A stretch of DNA of 64,000 nt from Nitrosomonas sp. (GTDB taxonomy: Bacteria > Pseudomonadota > Gammaproteobacteria > Burkholderiales > Nitrosomonadaceae): the NCBI GenBank assembly GCA_031316255.1, contig JALDQW010000001.1, positions 3,381,485 through 3,445,484 of the forward strand, written 5' to 3'. Shown piece by piece: positions 37,317 to 47,080 of this stretch. Below the pieces are notes generated by a model, which made no database searches, was not told where the DNA came from, and was given only the letters and a program-made list of their open reading frames with translations. Numbering within the stretch: the first letter of the stretch is position 1; each line of letters opens with the position of its first letter. The translations under genes were made by a program, and so were the position numbers.

Positions 37317-38954
37317 TTGAAAAGCATTAAAAGCAAGATTATTGTTTTTGCATTGCTATCAACACTAGTACCTTCACTTGTGTTGGGTTTACTGTCGTTC
37401 CATCAAAATGAAAAATTAATCAAAGCTAATGTCAAGCGCGAATTGCGCATCTTAGCCAGTCATGCCAGTCATGAGATCGACGCATGGGTCAATCAAAACA
37501 TCCATGAAGCATATTCTCTGACCTCAGCAAAAATACTTATTGATGCGCTATCAAATGCGATCAAACCCCAGAATGGGCAAATCAAGAATTCACCCGAGAT
37601 CCTCACCCATTATCTGCGCTCGGTTCATACAAAACTAGATACAATTCTGGAATTAACCGTAATTGATACTCAAAAAAACGTAATTGCGAGCAGTTCAAAT
37701 CAACAAATTCAGAAAAAACTGCCAGAAGAAAAGTGGTTAGGGAATAAAACGTCCCAATATCCTGTGGTCTCACCACCGCTGTTAGATGAACAATTTAACA
37801 CAGTAATAATCCGTATTGCTTTGCCCATCATATCCTACGATAATTTCGTACTGGGTCAGTTAGTACTTACATACGATTTACTCAATGTCAAATCCTCATT
37901 AAAAAATTCACCCAAATCCCCACGCGGTGAAATTTTTTTACTTGATTCTGAGGGTGGCATACTCCTGGCAAGCCATATAGATGTTAAACATCCTTCATCG
38001 CTTGATCCGTCAGTATTTAATCACTTGAAGAGCAATCCCGGCAATTTCACAACTTTCCAGATTTTTTTACAGGATCATGTGCTCGGTCTAGCATATACAG
38101 CCGAAACACTGCCAATAACCGTTGTCGCCATAAAGAACCACAAGGATGTCTATGCCACTTGGACAGAACAACGCAACCTGTATTTTATTCTGGTGGGCAT
38201 ATCGATTTTGATCGTCGCCGGTATCGCATTATATCTAAGTCATTCCATTGTTACGCCATTGCAACGTCTGATTAATGCCACAGCGCAAATTGTAAAAGGC
38301 AACTTGGATATTCCTATTACCGTTGTCACACAAAAAGATGAGGTCGGAAAACTCGCACAGATGTTCAATCTGATGACGGAGAAATTACGCCAGAGCCAAT
38401 CCAAAATTCTGGCTGCCAATAAAGCGATGCAACAAAAAAATAAGCTATTGGAGAAGTTATCGATTACCGATGGATTGACCGGTTTGTACAACCGCAACAA
38501 ACTCAATCTGATTATCCAAGACCAGCTTTCAAGATTTCAGCGCAACAAACGCGCTTTTGCAGTATTGATGATTGATGTTGACTATTTCAAGGAACTCAAC
38601 GATGAGCTTGGACATGTTGCAGGCGATGAAATCTTGGCAACCGTTGCCAAATGTTTAATGCAATCCATTCGAAGCATTGATTTCGCTGCACGTTACGGTG
38701 GCGATGAATTTATCATTATTCAAACAGAAACTACAGTCAATGAAGCCATCATCACTGCTGAACGTATTCAGTCAAAAGTTTCTGAAACACACTGCAAAGC
38801 TGCTAACAAAACGATAAATGTTACACTGAGTATTGGAATTGTTCAGTCTGAAATGAATGATACAACACCTACCACACTCATTTCACGTGCGGATACTGCA
38901 CTTTATGAAGCCAAACATGCTGGACGTAACCAGGCCTATATTGGGCATTTCTAA
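37317..38954 (+). CDS. Membrane diguanylate cyclase (dCache-HAMP-GGDEF)
   Basis: 545 residues starting with TTG at 37317. TM1 (~9-27), a periplasmic dCache-type sensor (~30-280), TM2 (LYFILVGISILIVAGIALYL), HAMP (~310-365), a short coiled coil (NKAMQQKNKLLEKLS) and a C-terminal GGDEF domain with active-site ARYGGDEFIII. An I-site RxxD (RSID) lies five residues before GGDEF, so product inhibition by c-di-GMP is expected. There is no EAL domain. The ligand of the sensor is unknown. Confidence 0.95.
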   Translation: MKSIKSKIIVFALLSTLVPSLVLGLLSFHQNEKLIKANVKRELRILASHASHEIDAWVNQNIHEAYSLTSAKILIDALSNAIKPQNGQIKNSPEILTHYLRSVHTKLDTILELTVIDTQKNVIASSSNQQIQKKLPEEKWLGNKTSQYPVVSPPLLDEQFNTVIIRIALPIISYDNFVLGQLVLTYDLLNVKSSLKNSPKSPRGEIFLLDSEGGILLASHIDVKHPSSLDPSVFNHLKSNPGNFTTFQIFLQDHVLGLAYTAETLPITVVAIKNHKDVYATWTEQRNLYFILVGISILIVAGIALYLSHSIVTPLQRLINATAQIVKGNLDIPITVVTQKDEVGKLAQMFNLMTEKLRQSQSKILAANKAMQQKNKLLEKLSITDGLTGLYNRNKLNLIIQDQLSRFQRNKRAFAVLMIDVDYFKELNDELGHVAGDEILATVAKCLMQSIRSIDFAARYGGDEFIIIQTETTVNEAIITAERIQSKVSETHCKAANKTINVTLSIGIVQSEMNDTTPTTLISRADTALYEAKHAGRNQAYIGHF

Positions 38955-38990
38955 ACTCAGGGTTTCAAACAAGCAGGACAAGAATACCCT
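38951..38990 (+). repeat. Possible relic of the MITE interior
   Basis: CTCAGGGTTTCAAACAAGCAGGACAAGAA resembles the left interior of the element at 36439 (TTCAGAGTTTCAAACAAGACGAGGCGAGAA). The ends are not present. The match is short and may be chance. Confidence 0.35.
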
Positions 38991-39016
38991 TGGCCGCCAA
39001 ACCGACCAGACATCAT

Positions 39017-39691
39017 TCACGAATTGTCATTTTTTCTTTGGTCAGTAAGCTGGGAAGAATGCCCGATGTATCTGGCATGTTTTTTTCGAAAACCAAACAA
39101 TTTTCCAATTCTTTTCACAAAAACTTTGATTAAAGTCCATGATTTTGGCAACAGCCAGATAACGAGAATTATAAAAACAGCAAATAAAATTAAAAAAAAC
39201 AGAGGATAATTCAATGCTGTCCATAATCCACCCAGCACCAGTAAATCCTCAGACAATGACGCCGTCCAATTTGTAACAGGCTCCGGCGATGAATTAATCA
39301 CCAATCGTGTACTGGATTTTGTCGTATGACTTGTTGCAGCAATGCTTCCACCTAAAATACCTGCCGCCACTTCCAATGCAGGCGTCACATCGCCTACTGT
39401 GCCTACAGCCAGCATAGCACCTGCCGGTATGCGGATAAACGTATGAATAGCATCCCATACCGAATCAAAGCCCGGAATTTTATCAGCAAAAAATTCAACA
39501 ACGTACATCACTCCGGAAGCACCAATAATCCATGGATCCTCAAGTACTGCAAGCTCCATAGGCAAATCAATATAACCTGTCGATCCACCCAGACCCAATA
39601 CCAGCAAGACAGCGTACAGATTTATACCGCTCGCCCATGATGTGCCCATGAGTAAAGCCAATGTTGCTAACAAAGCTTCATAGTTTTCCAT
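39017..39691 (-). CDS. DUF4126 family membrane protein
   Basis: 224 residues with four or five hydrophobic segments: ALLMGTSWASGINLYAVLLVLGL, then FADKIPGFDSVWDAIHTFIRIPAGA, the glycine-rich LAVGTVGDVTPALEVAAGILGG and FFLILFAVFIILVIWLLP. This pattern matches DUF4126. The tail is basic and soluble. Function unknown. Convergent with the diguanylate cyclase gene. Confidence 0.88.
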   Translation of the reverse strand: MENYEALLATLALLMGTSWASGINLYAVLLVLGLGGSTGYIDLPMELAVLEDPWIIGASGVMYVVEFFADKIPGFDSVWDAIHTFIRIPAGAMLAVGTVGDVTPALEVAAGILGGSIAATSHTTKSSTRLVINSSPEPVTNWTASLSEDLLVLGGLWTALNYPLFFLILFAVFIILVIWLLPKSWTLIKVFVKRIGKLFGFRKKHARYIGHSSQLTDQRKNDNS

Positions 39692-39838
39692 TTTGAAATT
39701 TGTATTTTTAAAAACTGCAGCATAACCACTGTCGCGATAGGTATTTAAGTTACCCTATTCCTTTTGTAAAGATCCTACCTGCACTACTAAGACACTAAAC
39801 GTCTATTTCAGGTTCTAGTGGCCAAGCATTCAAGGTAG

Positions 39839-40000
39839 AAGCACAAAATATCCGAATTGGCAAAGCGAAGTGTCTCCACAAACGAATTTGTCGGCTTCCG
39901 CAATGGGCTTGTGCGGGTAAAAGCTTGGGTTAAACAGACAAGAAAACGTGTGCGTTTTGAGACGTTTGAGACATTGATCTATGGCGATATCGCACACTGA
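39839..40000 (+). pseudogene. Possible 3' remnant of an unidentified gene
   Basis: Open after a TAG at 39836, ending TGA at 39998-40000. The basic, protein-like end WVKQTRKRVRFETFETLIYG suggests a former coding sequence, but the family is not recognised and there is no start codon with a ribosome site. Confidence 0.22.
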
Positions 40001-40179
40001 ACAACTTTTTTACAGCCTCGCGGTGGACATCAAAATCGTGTACTTCACGTTCACTTTTGCGTTCAACCTTTACTGGTTGCCGCATCAGCATACAGGCATT
40101 TGACTAATACATTCTATTCCACCATAACTGCGAACATGCATTTAGCGGGACATTTTCACACAGAAACTTGCATATCTGC

Positions 40180-40211
40180 ATGGTTTGAGTATTGCATAGT
40201 TTGAGTATTGT
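40180..40211. repeat. 16-bp tandem duplication
   Basis: CATGGTTTGAGTATTG is followed at once by CATAGTTTGAGTATTG, one base different. Confidence 0.85.
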
Positions 40212-40278
40212 CAGCCAGGGAGACGCGAAAAACCCTGGCTGACGGGAAATAGCAAAACCTTAATTTTGACTATTTCCT
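40211..40278. ncRNA. Two consecutive strong hairpins
   Basis: First: GTCAGCCAGGG (40211-40221) pairs perfectly with CCCTGGCTGAC (40234-40244), 12-base loop. Second: GGAAATAG (40246-40253) pairs with CTATTTCC (40271-40278), extended inward by CAAAA/TTTTG with one bulge. No T-run follows the first. This could be a small structured RNA or a decayed terminator pair; transcription is not shown. Confidence 0.35.
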
Positions 40279-40447
40279 TGCTTGAGTCGGACTTGATTGT
40301 CAAAGCTTACACAGGGTTGCTAATTTATTTCACCTGCCGTTCTGATTTTTATATTTTTTCGGTAATTGAATGTTATTTTTATCAATATAAACATTGCAAT
40401 AGCACAACATTCTAATACCGGAATTTAAAGAACAAAATTAATTCATT

Positions 40448-40750
40448 CTATCCAAAATCACTCACTGAAACACGTCCTAGTACTCTATCACTTGCCGGTA
40501 TTGAGTTCAGTGAGTTCATCAGCGTAGATGGCAAAGTGTGCTTTACGGGAAATAGTTGTTCTATTGCCAAAAAGATACAACGCACACACGCACAACTCAT
40601 GGCGCTGACAAGCTTACCTGCAGGCGTTACCGTGGTATCCGTCAACTGAGATGTCACATTGAAACTGAAATAAAATTTTCCTTTCCGCGCCGCCTTGTGT
40701 TGTATAACACCACGATAGCGCCGTTCAGGCAACACCAATTGATAACGCAC
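40448..40750 (-). CDS. Doubtful ORF overlapping the Sel1 gene stop
   Basis: 100 residues with a GTG start that overlaps the preceding stop as TAGTG, which would allow translational coupling. The sequence (QLTDTTVTPAGKLVSAMSCACVRC) matches no family I recognise and has no signal or domain. It may be a chance frame. Confidence 0.22.
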   Translation of the reverse strand: MRYQLVLPERRYRGVIQHKAARKGKFYFSFNVTSQLTDTTVTPAGKLVSAMSCACVRCIFLAIEQLFPVKHTLPSTLMNSLNSIPASDRVLGRVSVSDFG

Positions 40751-41427
40751 TAATGCTGTTGCGCTGCCCTGATTGCTTCAAGATTGGCTATTGCCTCTTC
40801 ATTACCTTGTTTGGCCGCTTTTTCAAACCACGCTATTGCCTCATCTTCATCCCGTTCAACACCCTCTCCCATAAAATATAAGGCACCGAGGTTATTTTGC
40901 GCATCAACGTGACCTTGTAGTGCCGCTTTTTTAAATAGCTCGACTGCTTCATGCATATCCTGTCCAACCCCTTCGCCGTTTGCGTACATTAAACCAAGAT
41001 TAAATTGCGCATCAGCATAACCCTGTTCAGCTGAACGATAAAACCAGCCAGCAGCCAGTCCGGGATCGTTATCCAAAACTTGCCCACTCGCCGTTTTAGA
41101 TACCGCTTCTCCAGTGTAATACATTACGCCAAGACTATTTTGTGCGACAGGATCCCCGGCCCTTGCATCTTCAAGTAACGCCTGAAATTTTTCTCCAGGT
41201 GTAACCCCGTTGTCACCACCACCGGGAAAAATTTGTTCCCTGAGTTCCGCCTTCTCTTCAGGCGACAATCCTTCACTTAAAAAAGATGGCAATTCGTCCA
41301 TTGTCGTTACTTCAGTCATCACCTCGGATGCTGTCTTTGTACCTGATTTATCACTCGACGTTTCGTCTCCGCAACCAGACAATACAACCAATGGCGCAAC
41401 AAGCAATAAAACAGTCCGTATTCTCAT
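40750..41427 (-). CDS. Sel1-like repeat lipoprotein
   Basis: 225 residues. An N-terminal lipobox (LLLVAPLVVLSGCGDE, Cys19) marks it as a lipoprotein. After a ~60-residue acidic linker come four Sel1/TPR-like repeats (DPVAQNSLGVMYYTGEAV, YADAQFNLGLMYANGEGV, HVDAQNNLGALYFMGEGV, NEEAIANLEAIR). Such solenoids bind proteins; the partner is unknown. AAGGA precedes the ATG by 8 bases. Confidence 0.92.
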   Translation of the reverse strand: MRIRTVLLLVAPLVVLSGCGDETSSDKSGTKTASEVMTEVTTMDELPSFLSEGLSPEEKAELREQIFPGGGDNGVTPGEKFQALLEDARAGDPVAQNSLGVMYYTGEAVSKTASGQVLDNDPGLAAGWFYRSAEQGYADAQFNLGLMYANGEGVGQDMHEAVELFKKAALQGHVDAQNNLGALYFMGEGVERDEDEAIAWFEKAAKQGNEEAIANLEAIRAAQQH

Positions 41428-41684
41428 TTGATATATCCTTTATTTCCTTGAAAGTTGATAATGTACTTTTTATAATTGTCTCTTGAAAACGAGCAATTTA
41501 CACTAAATTCTGGAAATCAGCAGAAGCATCTTTAACAGTATAGGTCATATTTCCTAATTTCAACGATCTGCAACAACGCTGTTAACAGGTTTTAGATAAA
41601 TTTCATAGACATGATCGATTAAGACCGATAGATAAAAAATTAAAAAATCACGTGTCTAGTGCTTTCTCACATGAATGAACGACC

Positions 41685-42464
41685 TTATCTTGCCCCTGCT
41701 TTTTTAAGCATATCCGCCGCCGCGCTATGACGATGAACATTTGCCAGTGTCAAGGCAGTCGCGCCATTGCTGGCCTTGATATTGACATCCGCATTCGCTG
41801 CCAACAGTACATAAATTACACCAAGATGACCATGTTGCGCCGCCAGCATCAATGCCGTTGCACCGTTTTCCAGTTTGCGGTCAACCTCGGCGCCCGCCTC
41901 GATCAATGCATGTGCAATCAGTTGATGTCCACCTCGTGCTGCAAGCATTAGTGCTGTCATACCATCCGTGCTTCTTTGAACGTTCAAGTCTGCATTGGAT
42001 GCCAGTAACTGGTTTACCACATCTCTGCGATTTCTTTTTGCCGCAAGAATCAAGGCAGTTTCACCCGTTTCAGAAGCAGCATCATTAACATTTGCACCCA
42101 ATGGCAACAAAAGTTTAACCAAATGGCTGCGCCCATCTCGCGCAGCTTGAATTAAGGCCGTATAACCATTATCACCGCGATAATTGACATCGGCGCTTCT
42201 GCTAATCAAAAATTGAGCGATCGGTTTGCTCCCTTTTCTGATACTCTCAAAAAACGCTTTATTAATCGTATCCTCAGAAATTTCCGAATGAGCCTCAAGT
42301 ATCCTTTTTACCAAAGGCACATTACCTTTTTCGGCTGCCTGAATCAGTTCTTCGTCGATCGATTCAATCGTTTCTGCACAAACACTTAAAGTCCATAAGA
42401 ATAAAACAAATAAAAGACCCGATTGCCTAATTGTTAGTGTCTTTTGCAGCTGAAATTTAATCAT
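41685..42464 (-). CDS. Exported ankyrin-repeat protein
   Basis: 259 residues with a signal peptide (hydrophobic GLLFVLFLWTLSVCA) and six to seven ankyrin repeats of ~33 residues covering the rest (for example GYTALIQAARDGRSHLVKLL, NGATALMLAAQHGHLGVIYV). A periplasmic protein-interaction scaffold is inferred. A good AAGGAG box precedes the ATG. Confidence 0.92.
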   Translation of the reverse strand: MIKFQLQKTLTIRQSGLLFVLFLWTLSVCAETIESIDEELIQAAEKGNVPLVKRILEAHSEISEDTINKAFFESIRKGSKPIAQFLISRSADVNYRGDNGYTALIQAARDGRSHLVKLLLPLGANVNDAASETGETALILAAKRNRRDVVNQLLASNADLNVQRSTDGMTALMLAARGGHQLIAHALIEAGAEVDRKLENGATALMLAAQHGHLGVIYVLLAANADVNIKASNGATALTLANVHRHSAAADMLKKAGAR

Positions 42465-42809
42465 TCACATACTCCTTAATTTCTTTTTCCTTTAAAAATC
42501 ATGATCACTCCACACAACAGCATTGATTGAATCAACCAAGTACTTATTCATTGCACACGATTTTAATTCATTCAGTCAACCACTTTTCCTCACTATGAAA
42601 GCTGTGCTAAGCTCAACCTGAGTTTAATGTAAACTATTGGGCTAATACGTTGAAGTTGTCTGTTCCAACTTTTTCCAATGACGAACAATATGATTCCATC
42701 TTTCGTCTGAGCTGAATATTATTACTCAATTAGATTAGATAACCATAGATTTGAAAAATCTCGTATAAAAAATTATTGCTATAAATAAAATTCTATCAAA
42801 AGAAAAATA
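42465..42809. other. Intergenic region, divergent promoters
   Basis: 345 bases between the ankyrin and ubiH genes. One short palindrome, TTGATTGAATCAA at 42523-42535, resembles an Fnr box but with a 3-base instead of a 4-base centre. Nothing else is recognised. Confidence 0.45.
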
Positions 42810-43991
42810 ATGGGTGCTGATAATTACACTATTGCGATAATTGGGGGTGGCCCTGTTGGCATGGCGCTAGCACTTGCCTTACGCAACAACTGCCAGAGCA
42901 ACCTGACAACCCTGCTCCTGGAAGCACGCGGTCTGCCAGAAAAGATTGAAGATGAACGTCCGTTAGCACTTTCGTATGGCAGTCACTTGATTCTGGATCG
43001 TCTGGGTGCATGGCAAAAACTGCCTCGATACACACCTATTAATACCATCCATATATCCAATAAAGGCTACTTTGGTCGAACCGTTTTGACGACTAAGGAT
43101 GCCGGGGTACCAGCCTTGGGATACGTCGTTAATTATCATGATTTGTTCCGTGCCTTATATGAAACGATTTTGGAAAGCGATGTTCAGTATCAAACAGGGG
43201 CTATTGTTAAACATTTCTCAACCGACGAAGATTCAGGACATGTTCAATATGATCATGAAAACATCGAAAAAAAAATTTCCGCCAAATTGCTTGTAGTAGC
43301 CGACGGTGGCCGCCTCAGTAGTCAGATAAAAAATGTCAGTTACCAGACGGCAGAATATAATCAATGGGCTATTGTCGCCAATATCAAAACCGAAAAACAG
43401 CAATCCGGCATCGCCTATGAACGATTTACAACAGACGGCCCCGTTGCACTGTTGCCTTCGGGCGACAATTTTGCGCTGGTATGGACAGTATCGCCAGAGA
43501 CCGCAAAGGAGATTCTGGCAATGGATGATTACCGCTTCCTCGCACGGTTACACACTCACTTTGGTGACCGCCTGGGTCAATTTGTTTTCGCAGGCAAACG
43601 CTCCGGTTTTCCATTAGCATTAAAATATGCAGTACCAACCACCGCTCAACGCACTGTGCTCATTGGCAATGCTGCTCAAACACTGCACCCGGTAGCCGGA
43701 CAGGGTTTTAATCTAGGGCTCAGGGACGCATACGAACTCGCACAGGAAATTCTGGAAACACTTTCAGCACACAAAGACATCGGCTCACCATCCATGCTAA
43801 CCAGATACGGAAAACATCGACGCATCGACAGCCAGGGCGGACGCATGTTCACCGACTCACTGGTCAGACTATTTTCAAATGACAATTCGCTGCTCAGACA
43901 TTGCTGCGGTATTGGCTTGACCATTCTGGACAATTTTCCGCCGGTCAAGCGGTTTGTTGCACGGCGCATGATTTTCGGCGCAAGAGGCTGA
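42810..43991 (+). CDS. ubiH: 2-octaprenyl-6-methoxyphenol hydroxylase family (UbiH)
   Basis: 393 residues, FAD-dependent aromatic hydroxylase of ubiquinone synthesis. The N-terminal dinucleotide motif IIGGGPVGMALALAL and the second FAD motif LIGNAAQTLHPVAGQGFNLG are intact; GNAAQ rather than GDAAH is the form seen in UbiH. Which ring position it hydroxylates cannot be fixed from sequence (UbiH, UbiF and UbiI are related), but UbiH is the best fit. Confidence 0.88.
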   Translation: MGADNYTIAIIGGGPVGMALALALRNNCQSNLTTLLLEARGLPEKIEDERPLALSYGSHLILDRLGAWQKLPRYTPINTIHISNKGYFGRTVLTTKDAGVPALGYVVNYHDLFRALYETILESDVQYQTGAIVKHFSTDEDSGHVQYDHENIEKKISAKLLVVADGGRLSSQIKNVSYQTAEYNQWAIVANIKTEKQQSGIAYERFTTDGPVALLPSGDNFALVWTVSPETAKEILAMDDYRFLARLHTHFGDRLGQFVFAGKRSGFPLALKYAVPTTAQRTVLIGNAAQTLHPVAGQGFNLGLRDAYELAQEILETLSAHKDIGSPSMLTRYGKHRRIDSQGGRMFTDSLVRLFSNDNSLLRHCCGIGLTILDNFPPVKRFVARRMIFGARG

Positions 43992-44227
43992 TTCAAAGGG
44001 ATTTCTATAAGCTATAAAAAATGAATATAACTTTTCATAATTATCCCCATAAAAGAATTGCGCTTTTATTACACTTTTATTGCTTAGATAAAAATTATCT
44101 TTATATAATATGAGGAGAAGCTTGAAGGAAACAATTGAGAATCTATATGATCTTCATTGAAAGGTAGCATGAATACCTGCCCGTATTAATCTCTGATTAT
44201 TAATCACTATTTAAAAACTGTTACTGC

Positions 44228-45244
44228 ATGCAAATCGGTTCTTATACGCTCAAAAACAAGCTCATTGTTGCACCCATGGCGGGCGTGACCGATCGTCCCT
44301 TCCGTCAGTTATGCAAAAAAATGGGGGCTGGCATGGCCGTATCGGAAATGATCTCCAGCAATTCCTTACTCTGGGGATCCAAAAAAACACAACGGCGGGC
44401 GAATCATGACGGTGAAGTTTCACCGATTTCTGTACAAATTGCCGGCGCCGACCCGAAAATGCTGGCTGCTGCAGCTCAATACAATGTTGATCAAGGTGCG
44501 CAGATTATTGACATCAATATGGGTTGCCCTGCAAAAAAAATCTGTAATGTAATGGCAGGATCTGCGCTGCTAAAAGATGAGAAACTTGTTCAGAAAATTT
44601 TATACTCTGTTGTCAGCGCAGTTGACATTCCGGTAACGCTTAAAATCAGAACAGGCTGGGATCAGCAAAATAAAAACGCACTGACGGTTGCTAAAATAGC
44701 CGAAAATGAAGGCATTCAGGCACTGGCCATACATGGACGCACACGGACATGCGCCTATCGCGGCAATGCAGAGTATCACACCATTGCAGCGGTAAAAGCT
44801 GCGGTAAATATCCCGGTGATTGCCAATGGCGACATTTCCACACCTGACAAAGCCAGACAGGTACTTGAATTCACAAAGGCCGATGCTGTAATGATTGGCC
44901 GTGCAGCTCAAGGCAGACCCTGGATATTCAGGGAAATTGAGCATTTTTTAAATACGGGGCAGTATATGCCGCCACCTGAAGTACGTGAAATTCATACTGT
45001 TCTTATTGACCATTTAAATGACTTATATGATTTCTATGGCGAATATTCAGGTGTGCGCATCGCGCGCAAGCATATTGCATGGTATACAAAGGGTTTGGTT
45101 GATTCAGCGCGTTTTCGTCATCAAATGAATCAATTGAAAACAAGCGAAGAACAGCTCGCCGAAACAGATCGTTTTTTTAATCAACTATCTGATTATAATA
45201 AACATTTACATTATATCGAAGAAGAAAAGGCAATTGCCGTATGA
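44228..45244 (+). CDS. dusB: tRNA-dihydrouridine synthase B
   Basis: 338 residues. FMN-dependent TIM barrel: VAPMAGVTDRPFRQLCKK at the start, the catalytic Cys in DINMGCPAKKICN, FMN-phosphate site in VMIGRAAQGRPWIFREIE, and a C-terminal helical tRNA-binding domain. It overlaps the fis gene by four bases (ATGA), the conserved dusB-fis arrangement. Confidence 0.96.
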   Translation: MQIGSYTLKNKLIVAPMAGVTDRPFRQLCKKMGAGMAVSEMISSNSLLWGSKKTQRRANHDGEVSPISVQIAGADPKMLAAAAQYNVDQGAQIIDINMGCPAKKICNVMAGSALLKDEKLVQKILYSVVSAVDIPVTLKIRTGWDQQNKNALTVAKIAENEGIQALAIHGRTRTCAYRGNAEYHTIAAVKAAVNIPVIANGDISTPDKARQVLEFTKADAVMIGRAAQGRPWIFREIEHFLNTGQYMPPPEVREIHTVLIDHLNDLYDFYGEYSGVRIARKHIAWYTKGLVDSARFRHQMNQLKTSEEQLAETDRFFNQLSDYNKHLHYIEEEKAIAV

Positions 45245-45486
45245 ACTCATCAATCAATGAAAATGAAATTGCATGCTGTGTACGTAAATCCATTGACAAA
45301 TATTTAAACGACCTCGATGGCGAAAAACCTTGTAGCATTCATGATATGGTCATTCTCAGTGTAGAAAAACCGCTCATTGAAGTTATTTTGGAGCATACTC
45401 AAGGCAATCAGACCCAGGCCGCCGAATTGCTCGGAATCAACCGGAATACACTGCGCCAAAAAATAAAGCGATATCAAATAAAATAA
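45241..45486 (+). CDS. fis: Fis-family nucleoid/DNA-binding protein
   Basis: 81 residues. The C-terminal helix-turn-helix TQAAELLGINRNTLRQKIKR is the Fis/NtrC-type DNA-binding domain; the N-terminal part is a dimerisation helix. It is shorter than enteric Fis (98) as is usual in betaproteobacteria. It overlaps dusB and lies 12 bases before purH, so one dusB-fis-purH-purD transcript is likely. Confidence 0.94.
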   Translation: MNSSINENEIACCVRKSIDKYLNDLDGEKPCSIHDMVILSVEKPLIEVILEHTQGNQTQAAELLGINRNTLRQKIKRYQIK

Positions 45487-45498
45487 ATAAGGTACTGA

Positions 45499-47058
45499 AT
45501 GACTATCAAACAAGCACTGATCAGCGTGTCTGATAAAACAGGCGTGGTCGATCTGGCGCGCTCGTTGCATCAATCCGGAATCACAATCCTTTCCACCGGC
45601 GGTACAGCCAGATTATTGCAGGATGAAAGCGTCCCTGTCATTGAAATAAGTGATTACACCGGTTTCCCGGAAATGCTTGATGGCCGCATCAAAACGCTGC
45701 ATCCCAAGGTACATGCCGGAATTCTTGCCAGAAATGATTTGCCGGACCATCTGTCTGCAATGGAAAAAGCAGGCATTGCCGACATCGAACTGGTTATTGT
45801 TAACCTGTATCCTTTTACCCAGACCATCGCGAAAGCCGATTGCACCCTGGAAAATGCAATTGAAAATATTGATATCGGCGGCCCAACCATGGTTCGCGCG
45901 GCCGCTAAAAACTACCGGAAAGTAACAGTCATAACCGATCCCACCGACTATCCGGCGTTATTAAATGAAATTGCATCAAACAATGGCGGCGTCAGTGCTG
46001 CCAGTCGTTTCAAATTTGCCTGCAAAGCATTCTCCCATACGGCAGCCTATGACAGTGCGATCAGTAATTACCTTACTGCAATCAATGACGATGAAAGCCC
46101 CAATGATTTTCCGGCGTCATTGAATCTCAATTTCAATATGGTGCAGCAATTGCGATATGGCGAGAATCCGCACCAAAAGGCCGCATTCTACCGGGATCTG
46201 CAATCTGTTCCCGGTGGCCTTGCCAGTAGCCGCCAAGTCCAGGGCAAAGAATTATCGTACAATAACATTGCCGATACCGATGCCGCATGGGAATGCGTCA
46301 AATCCTTCGAGGATCCAGCCTGTGTAATCATCAAACACGCCAACCCCTGTGGCGTCGCCGTTGCCGACAATATCCTGAATGCCTATCAACGCGCATTTGC
46401 AACGGATTCCACTTCAGCATTTGGCGGCATTATTGCATTTAACCGCCCGTTGGAGGCGGAGACTGCTCGTGCAGTATTAACGCAATTTGTCGAAGTGATT
46501 ATTGCACCCGAAATTAACGATGACGCCAAAACACTGCTTGCGCAAAAAAGCAATATTCGCGTTCTGGTCCTGCCGCTGGACCATGCGGATAATCGATATG
46601 ATTTGAAGCGGATCGGCGGTGGTTTGCTGGTGCAAACGCCGGATGACCATCGTCTCACCCTGAACGAACTCAGAGTCGTCACCCAAAAGAAACCAACCCA
46701 ACAACAGTTGCATGATTTGTTGTTTGCGTGGCGCGTGGCAAAATTCGTCAAGTCCAATACCATTGTTTTCTGTCAGGACAACCGAACGCTTGGCATTGGA
46801 GCAGGACAGATGAGCCGCATTGACAGCGCAAAAATTGCAACCATAAAAGCACAGCAGGCCGGGCTCGACTTGAATAGTGCCGTTGTTGCGTCAGACGCTT
46901 TTTTTCCGTTTCGCGATGGGCTCGATGTTGTCGTACAGGCGGGCGCGAAAGCCATCATCCAACCGGGCGGCAGCATCCGCGACGACGAAGTTATCGCGGC
47001 CGCAGATGAACAGGATGTAGCAATGGTTTTCACGGGTATACGTCATTTCAGACACTAA
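45499..47058 (+). CDS. purH: Bifunctional AICAR formyltransferase/IMP cyclohydrolase
   Basis: 519 residues, the last two steps of IMP synthesis. The N-terminal MGS-like cyclohydrolase domain (~1-195) has [10 protein letters not shown] and [16 protein letters not shown]; the C-terminal transformylase domain has the catalytic Lys-His in [13 protein letters not shown] and the KSNTIV segment. It supplies IMP used by guaB in the same window. Confidence 0.98.
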   Translation: MTIKQALISVSDKTGVVDLARSLHQSGITILSTGGTARLLQDESVPVIEISDYTGFPEMLDGRIKTLHPKVHAGILARNDLPDHLSAMEKAGIADIELVIVNLYPFTQTIAKADCTLENAIENIDIGGPTMVRAAAKNYRKVTVITDPTDYPALLNEIASNNGGVSAASRFKFACKAFSHTAAYDSAISNYLTAINDDESPNDFPASLNLNFNMVQQLRYGENPHQKAAFYRDLQSVPGGLASSRQVQGKELSYNNIADTDAAWECVKSFEDPACVIIKHANPCGVAVADNILNAYQRAFATDSTSAFGGIIAFNRPLEAETARAVLTQFVEVIIAPEINDDAKTLLAQKSNIRVLVLPLDHADNRYDLKRIGGGLLVQTPDDHRLTLNELRVVTQKKPTQQQLHDLLFAWRVAKFVKSNTIVFCQDNRTLGIGAGQMSRIDSAKIATIKAQQAGLDLNSAVVASDAFFPFRDGLDVVVQAGAKAIIQPGGSIRDDEVIAAADEQDVAMVFTGIRHFRH

Positions 47059-47080
47059 TAGATTTACACGCTAACGAACT

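Larger units (their letters stand above)
39692..40447. other. Long intergenic region with remnant frame and hairpins
   Basis: 756 bases. A frame at 39839-40000 (plus strand) reads as a protein-like 53-residue end (TNEFVGFRNGLVRVKAWVKQ...) with no start and looks like a gene remnant. Further on are a 16-bp tandem duplication (40180-40211) and two consecutive hairpins (40211-40244 and 40246-40278). No complete gene was found. Confidence 0.6.
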
